From an uncultured Flavobacteriaceae bacterium (lineage in GTDB: Bacteria > Bacteroidota > Bacteroidia > Flavobacteriales > Flavobacteriaceae), in assembly GCA_947494695.1 (NCBI GenBank), contig CANLWB010000007.1, positions 1 through 64,000 on the forward strand: a DNA stretch of 64,000 nucleotides, written 5' to 3'. The number at the start of each line of letters is the position of its first letter. Positions within the stretch are counted from its first letter, which is position 1. Under the pieces are notes generated by a model. The model had not been told where the DNA came from, searched no databases, and was given only the letters and a program-made list of their open reading frames with translations. Positions 54,557 to 62,930 of the stretch are shown here, in pieces. A program made the translations under genes and the position numbers.

Positions 54557-54758
54557 CAATATTTTCAATATTACACCTAATAACTTCGAGTCCCCTTACC
54601 CCAATATAGTTATTAATTAAAGTTGTTAATAACTCGTCTTAAATTTTAAACACATAATTTATAATTTTAAGCTTAATTTTTAACTTTGTTAAAGATTCTG
54701 TTGGTCTCGAAAAGACACTAAATTCGGAATCCGGTTCATTCAGACAAATTCAATAACA

Positions 54759-56492
54759 TTGGAACACTTTGTAGTATCGGCCAGGAAATACAGACCCCAA
54801 ACATTTAAAGATGTCGTTGGGCAACAGGCCATTACAAATACTTTATTGAATGCTATTGAAAATAATCATTTAGCCCAGGCTTTATTGTTTACGGGTCCCA
54901 GAGGTGTTGGTAAAACCACTTGCGCTCGTATTTTGGCGAAAATGATAAATAGTGATGATTCTGAAGGCCATGATGAGGATTTTGCTTTTAACATTTTTGA
55001 ACTGGATGCAGCATCGAACAACTCAGTTGATGATATTAGGAGTTTAACAGACCAGGTACGTATACCTCCTCAGGTTGGTAAATACAAGGTCTATATCATT
55101 GATGAGGTTCATATGCTATCTCAGGCAGCCTTCAATGCGTTCCTTAAGACTCTCGAAGAGCCTCCTAAACATTGTATTTTTATTTTAGCGACTACAGAAA
55201 AGCATAAAATCATACCAACGATTTTATCGCGTTGTCAAATCTTCGATTTTAAGCGTATTACAGTAAAAGATGCCAAAGAATATTTAAAATATATTGCTGA
55301 GGAACAAGGTATTACTGCCGATGATGATGCGTTGCATATCATTGCTCAAAAAGCAGATGGTGCCATGCGGGATGCTTTATCTATTTTTGACCGCGTGGTA
55401 AGCTTTTCAGGCAAAGATTTAACCAGAAAAGCCGTTACTGAAAATTTAAATGTCCTTGATTACGAAACTTATTTTATAAGTACCGATTTTATTTTAGAAA
55501 ATAAAATCCCCGAATTGCTTTTACAATTCAATCAAACGCTTTCTAAAGGTTTTGATGGACATCACTATATTGCGGGCCTTGCCTCTCATTTTAGGGATCT
55601 GCTAGTTAGTAAAACGCCTTCAACTATTGAACTTTTAGAGGTTGGAGAGCAAACCAAGGCAAAATATCTCGAACAATCCCAAAAAGCGTCACAGGACTTT
55701 TTACTAAAGGCCATCGATCTGGCCAATGCGTGTGATCTCAAGTATAAAACCAGTAAAAATCAGCGCTTGCTTATCGAGTTATGCTTAATGCAACTTGCCT
55801 CTATCACTTTTGATGGAGAAAAAAAAAATAGCAGACATTACATAATTCCGGCATCCTATTTTAAAAAGAAAGGGATTACTCCAATACCTGTTAACCCTTC
55901 AAAGGAAAAAGAAAGTGCTACCGAAGTCCCTAATAGAAATAACAAATCCGTTGAATCTGCTAAGGCTGTAACTAACAAGACTAATGTTTCTCAAATTAAG
56001 GAACCTACTAAAGTTTCTTTAAACCAAAGTACTAAACGTGCTTCCGGGTTGTCTTTAAGCAGCATAAGAGCTAAAAAAGAGCATCTTATCAAACAGATGG
56101 AGGTTGTAGTTGATGAAGAAAACCTACCTAAGGAAGCATTTACAGAGAGTGAACTTGTACAGGTGTGGAAGGATTATGTCGAATTGATTCGAAAAAAGGG
56201 AAAACACAATCTGGCGTCTATTTTGTCCATAGATACTCCAAAACTTAAGGGAACAACAGCACACCTAGAATTTCCTAATGCCACAAACAAAGTGGAAGTT
56301 GAGCGTCAGCAGTACGATCTTTTGGCCTATATTAGAAAGGCTTTGAAAAACTATGATATTAATGTATCCATAACTATTAATGAAGTTAAGGAAAAACAAT
56401 ATGCCTATACGACCATAGAGAAATTTGAAAAACTAAAAGAAAAAAACCCTCACATTGATCTTTTAAGAAAAACTTTTGATTTAGATGTTTAA
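54759..56492 (+). CDS. dnaX: DNA polymerase III subunit gamma/tau
   Basis: 577 residues. The start is TTG, chosen because conservation begins M-E-H-F-V-V-S-A-R-K-Y-R-P-Q-T-F. Walker A is G-P-R-G-V-G-K-T-T (about 47-55), Walker B is I-I-D-E-V-H-M and sensor I is A-T-T-E-K-H-K. AAA module (20-170) and gamma lid and oligomerisation domain (170-370) follow, then a polar linker and a C-terminal tau-like domain. The four-Cys zinc module that normally follows Walker A is missing: the loop is N-S-D-D-S-E-G-H-D-E-D. It loads the sliding clamp. It is first in an operon with 56485 and miaE. Confidence 0.94.
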   Translation: MEHFVVSARKYRPQTFKDVVGQQAITNTLLNAIENNHLAQALLFTGPRGVGKTTCARILAKMINSDDSEGHDEDFAFNIFELDAASNNSVDDIRSLTDQVRIPPQVGKYKVYIIDEVHMLSQAAFNAFLKTLEEPPKHCIFILATTEKHKIIPTILSRCQIFDFKRITVKDAKEYLKYIAEEQGITADDDALHIIAQKADGAMRDALSIFDRVVSFSGKDLTRKAVTENLNVLDYETYFISTDFILENKIPELLLQFNQTLSKGFDGHHYIAGLASHFRDLLVSKTPSTIELLEVGEQTKAKYLEQSQKASQDFLLKAIDLANACDLKYKTSKNQRLLIELCLMQLASITFDGEKKNSRHYIIPASYFKKKGITPIPVNPSKEKESATEVPNRNNKSVESAKAVTNKTNVSQIKEPTKVSLNQSTKRASGLSLSSIRAKKEHLIKQMEVVVDEENLPKEAFTESELVQVWKDYVELIRKKGKHNLASILSIDTPKLKGTTAHLEFPNATNKVEVERQQYDLLAYIRKALKNYDINVSITINEVKEKQYAYTTIEKFEKLKEKNPHIDLLRKTFDLDV

Positions 56493-57075
56493 AACATGGA
56501 GTTTAAATAAATTATTCGCTTTATTTTCAGTAATGATTTTTGCATTTACGAGTTGTGATGGCAAAGAACGAAAATACAAAAGCAATGCAGAAATCTTAAA
56601 AGAAAATAATCTTTTAGAATCCTTTTCAGAAGCCATAACCTTTGTCCCAAAATCATACACAGAAATAAAAACAGATACTCTATTTAATAATGGATTTTCC
56701 GTTAAAATTAAATACCGCTCTCTAGAAAACAACTTTGCCTACATTGAAACCAAAAAACTTAAAAACGACTCCGTTTCTAAAACGTATTACAAAAATTTTG
56801 AGGCTCAACTTCTGGTATTAAAAGATCATTCCATTGTTAATCAGAGTTTAATTAATAAATCGTTTTTACAAAAATTTACTGGGGCTTCTATTTCAAACGA
56901 AGCGGTCATGCAATATGTATGGATTGATGACGAAAACTCTACCGCAAAGAATTTATTTATAAACACATCCTTTTGCATCCCTAATACCGGTGACTGCAGG
57001 GATTTTACACTTAATATTAACGACAAAGGCGTTTTAAAAATTGAAGAAATAACACGTTCTCCTAATATCATTTAA
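56485..57075 (+). CDS. uncharacterised lipoprotein
   Basis: 196 residues with a lipoprotein signal (F-A-F-T-S-C, Cys at about residue 22). The mature part has beta-rich repeats around residues 50-190 and no recognised domain. It overlaps the dnaX stop by eight bases and ends two bases before miaE, so it belongs to that operon. Function not inferable. Confidence 0.72.
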   Translation: MFKTWSLNKLFALFSVMIFAFTSCDGKERKYKSNAEILKENNLLESFSEAITFVPKSYTEIKTDTLFNNGFSVKIKYRSLENNFAYIETKKLKNDSVSKTYYKNFEAQLLVLKDHSIVNQSLINKSFLQKFTGASISNEAVMQYVWIDDENSTAKNLFINTSFCIPNTGDCRDFTLNINDKGVLKIEEITRSPNII

Positions 57076-57077
57076 AC

Positions 57078-57659
57078 ATGCTAGGACTAAAACTTCCCAC
57101 AGACCCGCGGTGGGTAAATATTGTAGAAAAGAACATTGAAGAGATTCTTACCGATCATGCATTTTGCGAACAAAAGGCAACAAGCACAGCCATTTCGCTA
57201 ATCGTGAGTTTCCCAGAGTATACTGAACTAGTTCAGGAGATGGTTGCACTGGTAAAGGAAGAAATCAGTCATTTTAAAATGGTTCATGATATTATTATTA
57301 AACGTGGATGGACATTAGGGCGTGATCGACGAGACGATTATGTTATAGAACTGGTTAAATTCTTCCCTAAAGGGGGCAGTAGAACCACGCAATTAGTACA
57401 TCGTCTACTTTATGCTGCTTTGATTGAAGCCAGAAGTTGTGAACGTTTTCGAATACTTTCTGAAGAACTTACAGATCAGGAATTAGCATCCTTTTATAAA
57501 AACCTAATGGTGAGTGAAGCTAATCACTACACCATGTTTTTGGGATTTGCCCGTCAATATGGAGACCGCAAAGTTGTTGATGAAAAATGGCAGCAACTTC
57601 TTCAATATGAAGCCGAAATTATATCTAATTTAGGAAATACGGAGGCGATTCATGGTTAG
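57078..57659 (+). CDS. miaE: tRNA-(ms2io6A)-hydroxylase
   Basis: 193 residues of the ferritin-like di-iron family. Iron-binding segments E-E-I-S-H-F-K-M-V-H, E-A-R-S-C-E-R-F and E-A-N-H-Y-T-M-F-L provide the Glu and His ligands. The opening L-P-T-D-P-R-W and A-F-C-E-Q-K-A segments are typical of MiaE. It hydroxylates the ms2i6A37 base of tRNA. Its end overlaps the end of the opposite-strand beta-barrel gene by four bases. Confidence 0.9.
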   Translation: MLGLKLPTDPRWVNIVEKNIEEILTDHAFCEQKATSTAISLIVSFPEYTELVQEMVALVKEEISHFKMVHDIIIKRGWTLGRDRRDDYVIELVKFFPKGGSRTTQLVHRLLYAALIEARSCERFRILSEELTDQELASFYKNLMVSEANHYTMFLGFARQYGDRKVVDEKWQQLLQYEAEIISNLGNTEAIHG

Positions 57660-58183
57660 AACCTATACCCCACCCCAATTTGAATATTAGAATTCGTAGC
57701 TTCAACAATCACATTATCATCAAAAACGTTTGAGAAACCGCGCGTATATCTTACATCTGCATATAACGCATAGTTGATTTTATATTCCAGACCTGCAACA
57801 CCAGAATATGCAAAATTCTTGGCATTATCTCCCTCTTTATGCACTTTAATACCTACCTGTGGCCCCGCAGCAGCATAAATTTTTTCGGTTAATCTAAATC
57901 TTAATAATATGGGAGCCTGTATATAATCTAAATGTAAAGTCTCCATATCTGCTCCTTCAGCAGAAAACTGGATTTCTGGCATTAAAGACACCGTTTTACC
58001 CAGACCAATGGTCGATAAAAACCCAATATAAAAACTATTTCTATGCTTATTTTCAACAGCAACCGTATTATCGAAGTCTAAATTTGAAATATTAAAACCT
58101 CCCCTTATTCCAAATTTTACATCTTGAGAGGATCCATAAATTGAAAAGCCAAATAGAATTGCTAATAGTAATATTCTTTTCAT
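57656..58183 (-). CDS. outer membrane beta-barrel protein (porin-family, OMP_b-brl)
   Basis: 175 residues with a signal peptide and an eight-strand-like pattern of alternating residues. It starts G-I-R-G-G-F-N-I-S-N and ends V-G-Y-R-F with terminal Phe, as is usual of small outer membrane barrels. Role unknown. Monocistronic, convergent with miaE. Confidence 0.85.
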   Translation of the reverse strand: MKRILLLAILFGFSIYGSSQDVKFGIRGGFNISNLDFDNTVAVENKHRNSFYIGFLSTIGLGKTVSLMPEIQFSAEGADMETLHLDYIQAPILLRFRLTEKIYAAAGPQVGIKVHKEGDNAKNFAYSGVAGLEYKINYALYADVRYTRGFSNVFDDNVIVEATNSNIQIGVGYRF

Positions 58184-58284
58184 AATAATATCTTGTTTGG
58201 GATATAATTTTTGGTAATTATATGCGTACGAATATATATTATAAAATTAAATAACAACAATTATAAAAGGTAAAGTGCACAATT

Positions 58285-59190
58285 TTACTGTGTATTACTA
58301 GAAACCGTATCGTAATAGATACTTTTAATAATACCGTCTGCCAAACCTATTTTTGGGACGTATATATTTTTGGCACCACTCCATTTCATTGAGGACAAAT
58401 AGATTCTCATAGCCGGTATTATAACGTCGGCCCTGTCCTGGTTTAAACCCAATTCGGTGATGCGTTCTTCATAAGAATACTCTTGAAGTTTATTATAGTA
58501 AGAGGTTAAATAAAAGTAAGAAAGTGGTTTTCCAATGGTCTTTCCAGAAATCTTAAATATTTTATTAATATTACCTCCAGAACCAATAACTTCAATTTTA
58601 TGATACCCCATGGTATGCGTCTTTATCCAGGATTCTAACGCATCCCAAGACGCCATATCGACCATCTCGTTAAGAAGTCTAACTGTTCCTATTTTAAAGG
58701 ACCTGGAAATAATCTGTTCTCCCCTGTGAATAACCGTAAACTCGGTACTCCCTCCTCCTACATCAACATATAAATATGTCTTATTGCGGTCTATAAATTT
58801 ATGTAAATCGGTAGCCGCTATAATGGCAGCTTCTTCATTTCCTCCAATAATATCGATACGTATTCCAGATGTTTTAAATATTAAATCGACAACATCTTTT
58901 CCATTTTTTGATTCTCTCATGGCAGAAGTCGCACAAGCTTTATACTTTATAACTCTATGAGATTTCATTAATAATTTAAAAGCCGTCATGGTATCTACCA
59001 TGCGTTCCATATTTTCTTTAGAGATCTTGTCCTGTATAAAAACATCGGCGCCCAAACGAATGGGAACTCGAACTAATGAATTTTTTTTGAATTGAACCGG
59101 TCTTCCTTCTTGTTCAATAATATTTGAAATAAGCAACCTTACGGCATTAGATCCAATATCTATGGCCGCATATTTTTCTATTTTAAGCAT
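58285..59190 (-). CDS. ppx: Ppx/GppA-family exopolyphosphatase
   Basis: 301 residues with the ASKHA-fold ATPase pattern: A-A-I-D-I-G-S-N-A-V-R-L-L (phosphate 1), then V-D-V-G-G-G-S-T-E-F (phosphate 2) and G-S-G-G-N-I-N-K-I. It is the short N-terminal-core form of the family (E. coli PPX is about 510). It hydrolyses polyphosphate or pppGpp. The gene follows ppk1 by three bases, and the pair makes and degrades polyphosphate. Confidence 0.88.
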   Translation of the reverse strand: MLKIEKYAAIDIGSNAVRLLISNIIEQEGRPVQFKKNSLVRVPIRLGADVFIQDKISKENMERMVDTMTAFKLLMKSHRVIKYKACATSAMRESKNGKDVVDLIFKTSGIRIDIIGGNEEAAIIAATDLHKFIDRNKTYLYVDVGGGSTEFTVIHRGEQIISRSFKIGTVRLLNEMVDMASWDALESWIKTHTMGYHKIEVIGSGGNINKIFKISGKTIGKPLSYFYLTSYYNKLQEYSYEERITELGLNQDRADVIIPAMRIYLSSMKWSGAKNIYVPKIGLADGIIKSIYYDTVSSNTQ

Positions 59191-59193
59191 ATA

Positions 59194-61272
59194 TCAACCC
59201 TCTAGCTTTTTTAAATAATAATTATAGGTTTCAAACTGAGCTCTCACCTTTTTGTCATCATTAACCCTATAATTATTGTCTTGCGATTCGTTTATTACTC
59301 TAGCTTTAACGTTGTCACTCCAACAAATATTGAAAGTGTCTAGAATCTCCTTTTTAATGTCTTCATCATAAATCGGACAGCTTACCTCTACCCTGTTATC
59401 AATATTTCTAGTCATCCAATCTGCCGAAGATATATAAATTTTAGGATCACCATTATTACCAAATATATAAACTCTAGAATGTTCTAAAAATTTATCTACT
59501 ATACTAATCACTTCAATATTCTCACTCATCCCTTCCACACCCGGAATTAGACAACAAATCCCTCTAACAATCATTTGAATCTTTACACCTGCCCTACTGG
59601 CTTCATAGAGCTTATCAATCATTTTATAGCTCGATACGCTATTCATTTTTAACCGGATATTCCCTTCTTTACCGTTTTTAACGTTTTCAATTTCCTCGTT
59701 AATTAACTTAAAGATGGCTTTTTGAGTATAATGAGGTGATGTAATAAGGTGTTTATATGTAAATATCTTGTAATTTGCCTCGAAGAAATTAAAAATCTTG
59801 TTGACATCCTTTAAAATACGTTGATTTGAGGTAAACAAGGTATAATCTGTGTAAATTTTCGCTGTAGATTCATTGAAGTTTCCGGTACTAACAAAGCCGT
59901 AACGCTTCATTTTTTTACCTTCTTCGCGCTCTACAACACACATTTTACTATGCACTTTAAGGCCTGCAACACCAAATATTAAATTGATCCCTTCATCTTC
60001 CATCTGCTGAGCATAATTTATATTCGCCTGCTCATCAAACCGCGCACGTAACTCTATTGAGACCGTTACAGATTTACCATTTGTAGCTGCATTAATAAGT
60101 GAACTTGCGATATCTGAAATTTCGGCCAAACGATAAATTGTAATCTTTATGGTTTTTACTTTAGGATCTAATGCGGCTTCTCTCAAAAATTTCACAACAT
60201 AAGCGAATGTTTGATAAGGCGCCTGAAGCAAATAATCTTTTTTCTTAATGGCCTCAAAAATACTAGCTTCTAAACTCAATCCTTTAACAGGTAAGGCCTC
60301 AATTTTATCATAAAGGAGATCATTTCGGCCTAAACTCGGGAATCCCATATAGTCTCTTCTATTGTGGTAACGTCCACCCGGAATAATACTATCTGTATCG
60401 TCAATCCCCATTTTAGTCATCAAATATTCCAAAGTATCCTGACCAATGGTTTTATCATAAACAAATCGAACGGGGTCTCCTATTTTCCTATGTTTAACAC
60501 TGTCTGATATCTTCTCAATAAAACTCTTACTTAAATCGGTTTCAAAATCCAGCTCACCATCACGAGTTATTTTTATCATATGTGCCGAAATACTCTTATA
60601 ATCGAAAATGTTAAAAATATCACTCAAACAATGACGAAGTAAATCGTCAACCATGATGATGTAGTTTTTATCTCCATCCTTAGGCAAAACCACAAACCTG
60701 TTAACCGATTTTGGTATTTCAATAAGCGCAAACTGTTTTTCGCCGCTTGACATTAACATTCTAACCGCCAAATAAGCCCCGCTATCTTTAAGATTTGGAA
60801 GATCGACCAAATCATTTAAAATAATAGTAACCAGTCCTGGGCTAACCTCGTTTAAGAAGTATTTCTTTATAAAATTGTGCTGTGCGTCATCAATTTGATT
60901 CTCATCAATGATGTAGATGTTTTCTTCCTCTAATTTTTGATGAATATTATTAAGTATTTCTAAACTATTACTCTGTTGGTTTATGACAATTTGGGTAATA
61001 ATCTCTAGTAATTCCTTTGCTCTAATACCTCCCAGAGCATTCTTCCCTGCCTTCCCGACATCCACAATACGCTTTACCGTGGCGTACCTCACTTTAAAGA
61101 ATTCATCTAAGTTATTAGAGAAAATTCCAAGAAAGCGTAAACGCTCAATAAGAGGCACATCCTCATCTGAAGCTTCTTGTAAAACCCGCGCATTAAACTG
61201 CAACCAGCTTATTTCTCTATTTATATATGTATTATTGGTTTGTAATTCCTGTTTAGCTACTACGTTATTCAT
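59194..61272 (-). CDS. ppk1: polyphosphate kinase 1
   Basis: 692 residues, the normal PPK1 length. Starts Y-I-N-R-E-I-S-W-L-Q-F-N-A-R-V-L-Q-E-A. Contains L-L-Q-A-P-Y-Q-T-F and the phospholipase D-like active sites V-H-S-K-M-C-V-V-E-R, which includes the autophosphorylated His, and E-H-S-R-V-Y-I-F, then D-W-M-T-R-N-I-D-N-R-V-E. It makes polyphosphate from ATP. First gene of the ppk1-ppx pair. Confidence 0.95.
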   Translation of the reverse strand: MNNVVAKQELQTNNTYINREISWLQFNARVLQEASDEDVPLIERLRFLGIFSNNLDEFFKVRYATVKRIVDVGKAGKNALGGIRAKELLEIITQIVINQQSNSLEILNNIHQKLEEENIYIIDENQIDDAQHNFIKKYFLNEVSPGLVTIILNDLVDLPNLKDSGAYLAVRMLMSSGEKQFALIEIPKSVNRFVVLPKDGDKNYIIMVDDLLRHCLSDIFNIFDYKSISAHMIKITRDGELDFETDLSKSFIEKISDSVKHRKIGDPVRFVYDKTIGQDTLEYLMTKMGIDDTDSIIPGGRYHNRRDYMGFPSLGRNDLLYDKIEALPVKGLSLEASIFEAIKKKDYLLQAPYQTFAYVVKFLREAALDPKVKTIKITIYRLAEISDIASSLINAATNGKSVTVSIELRARFDEQANINYAQQMEDEGINLIFGVAGLKVHSKMCVVEREEGKKMKRYGFVSTGNFNESTAKIYTDYTLFTSNQRILKDVNKIFNFFEANYKIFTYKHLITSPHYTQKAIFKLINEEIENVKNGKEGNIRLKMNSVSSYKMIDKLYEASRAGVKIQMIVRGICCLIPGVEGMSENIEVISIVDKFLEHSRVYIFGNNGDPKIYISSADWMTRNIDNRVEVSCPIYDEDIKKEILDTFNICWSDNVKARVINESQDNNYRVNDDKKVRAQFETYNYYLKKLEG

Positions 61273-61341
61273 AATAAAGATTAATAAACAAAGATATTCT
61301 ATTTAAGCCTAATTTAATCACTAAAACAATACCAAAAAGTT

Positions 61342-61379
61342 AAGGTTTTAAAGGTATTTTTCAACACCTCTAAAACCTT
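61342..61379 (-). terminator. terminator of the SixA-type gene
   Basis: The 9-bp stem AAGGTTTTA / TAAAACCTT with an inner AGGT/ACCT pairing lies 18 bases after the stop at 61397 and is followed on the minus strand by AACTTTTTGG. Confidence 0.75.
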
Positions 61380-61396
61380 ATTCATCATAGTAATGA

Positions 61397-61882
61397 TTAT
61401 TTTAAATCTCTTGGAAATAATGTTTGAATGGTTTTGCCTTGTTTTAACTTATTCCACCCCGTAATGTCGAATTCAATAACAACAACTCCACTTGTAGGAA
61501 CATTTTCTATATAACGATCACCATATGTATTTACAAAAGCTGTAATAGCATGGTTATGACCAAAAATCATAAGCGTATCGGTAACATCATCTGTAGATTT
61601 AATCGTTTCAATAAGGTTATATCCCGAAAAGTCGTATAAATCATGATTTAAACGTACCATGCTTGCATCTATATCGAGGTTTGAAACAAAAATATTTGCT
61701 GTGGTTTTGGCTCTTACAGCATCACTGGATAAAATAACGTCCACATCATACCTGCTGTCTTTAAAATTTGCTGAAACCAAACCAGCATCTTTGAACCCCC
61801 TATTGTTAAGAGGTCTTTCATGATCGATAACATTATGCTCCCATGAAGACTTAGCGTGCCGTACCAAAATTAGCTTTTTCAT
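61397..61882 (-). CDS. sixA: SixA-type histidine phosphatase
   Basis: 161 residues of the histidine phosphatase superfamily. The catalytic R-H-A-K-S-S-W is at the N-terminus, the second His appears in I-F-G-H-N-H-A, and the conserved L-S-S-D-A-V-R-A-K-T-T-A segment is present. SixA dephosphorylates phosphohistidine proteins. It lies directly upstream of ppk1 but is separated from it by a terminator and transcribed apart. Confidence 0.85.
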   Translation of the reverse strand: MKKLILVRHAKSSWEHNVIDHERPLNNRGFKDAGLVSANFKDSRYDVDVILSSDAVRAKTTANIFVSNLDIDASMVRLNHDLYDFSGYNLIETIKSTDDVTDTLMIFGHNHAITAFVNTYGDRYIENVPTSGVVVIEFDITGWNKLKQGKTIQTLFPRDLK

Positions 61883-62372
61883 AAAAACTCGATTAAATGT
61901 AATATTTCTTCGATTAAAGGTTATTTTTTGTCGATGAAATTCAATTTATTTGCCATGTAAAATTAGGAAAAATTAGATTAAGCCAAGTTAATATAAACGT
62001 TAAAAAAGTTAAGTGTATGATAAAATAGCGAGGGAGTTCTCATGAGCGCCGATAAAAAACTTATTCTTCCGACTAAAAGATTTGCAAAAACCTTTAATCG
62101 AATTTATTAGTGATTTAGCATAATTTTTTGAAAGGACACCTGTATATGTGTTCCTTTGTTTCACCTACTTAAAGAATGTAAAGTTATGAACCTGAATCTA
62201 ATATCACACAGCATTACAGCATCGAAGATCGATGTTTTTCCCTCGCAGTTTTCTCCCTCAGAAACTTTTTTATTGGATTTAAAAATTAACCAAAACACAA
62301 ATTTGTGACTATTTCGGCATAATTGTGTTTATAATATATAGATAGGTTTTAAACGAAAAATTTTACTAAATC
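61883..62372. other. non-coding gap with minor hairpins
   Basis: About 490 bases between divergent genes. A 22-codon frame at 62042-62110 is too short and unsupported to call. The hairpin CATCGA-aga-TCGATG at 62220-62234 is followed by TTTTTC, as in a small terminator, and CACAAATTTGTG at 62296-62307 is a 12-base perfect palindrome about 65 bases before the next start codon, a possible operator. Neither is confirmed. Confidence 0.4.
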
Positions 62373-62897
62373 ATGGAAAATAAATTACCTCTAACATGTT
62401 ATACTTTTCTATTTGTCTTTTGTATTTCGATACTAAGTGCGAATAATGCTAACGCTCAGGAGCGTGGCATATATGAATTAGTAAACAGTACCAGTAACAT
62501 CGCTCGAAGTTCAAAAAAAGCAACCACGAGTACTGATAGAAATGAATTCTATAATCTTGCGCAAAAGCTTCACACAACACTTTATTTCGATAACAATAAG
62601 TTGAAAAATAAGTATGGTAATGGAGCACCAGTAAAGATAACTCTAGAAAACATGACCTCCTTTAGTGTATTAAACAAAAAGGACGCTAACTACAATGACG
62701 TTGAGCTAATTACAATTACACTTAAACAAGCGAACAACTTAAATACGCCATTAGACTTATCACAAACTGAGTATCCAAAACTAAGATACATTTATATAAA
62801 ATGTCTTTTCGAATGTAATGCAAGGCAAATTGAACAATTTGTTAAAGCACCGAATAATGAGGTTCGAATTTTTTATACATCAATAAGACCCTCATAA
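62373..62897 (+). CDS. uncharacterised secreted protein
   Basis: 174 residues with a signal peptide (hydrophobic F-L-F-V-F-C-I-S-I-L-S-A-N-N-A-N-A-Q). The mature part is basic and mixed alpha/beta with no recognised domain. It is 33 bases before the large surface-protein gene and may be co-transcribed with it. Confidence 0.65.
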   Translation: MENKLPLTCYTFLFVFCISILSANNANAQERGIYELVNSTSNIARSSKKATTSTDRNEFYNLAQKLHTTLYFDNNKLKNKYGNGAPVKITLENMTSFSVLNKKDANYNDVELITITLKQANNLNTPLDLSQTEYPKLRYIYIKCLFECNARQIEQFVKAPNNEVRIFYTSIRPS

Positions 62898-62930
62898 ATT
62901 ATAGCACACAGGCACCAAAAAGAATACGAA

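Noticed and set aside
62042-62110. 22-codon open frame in the gap before 62373
   Set aside because: Too short, no supporting signal, and no recognisable similarity.
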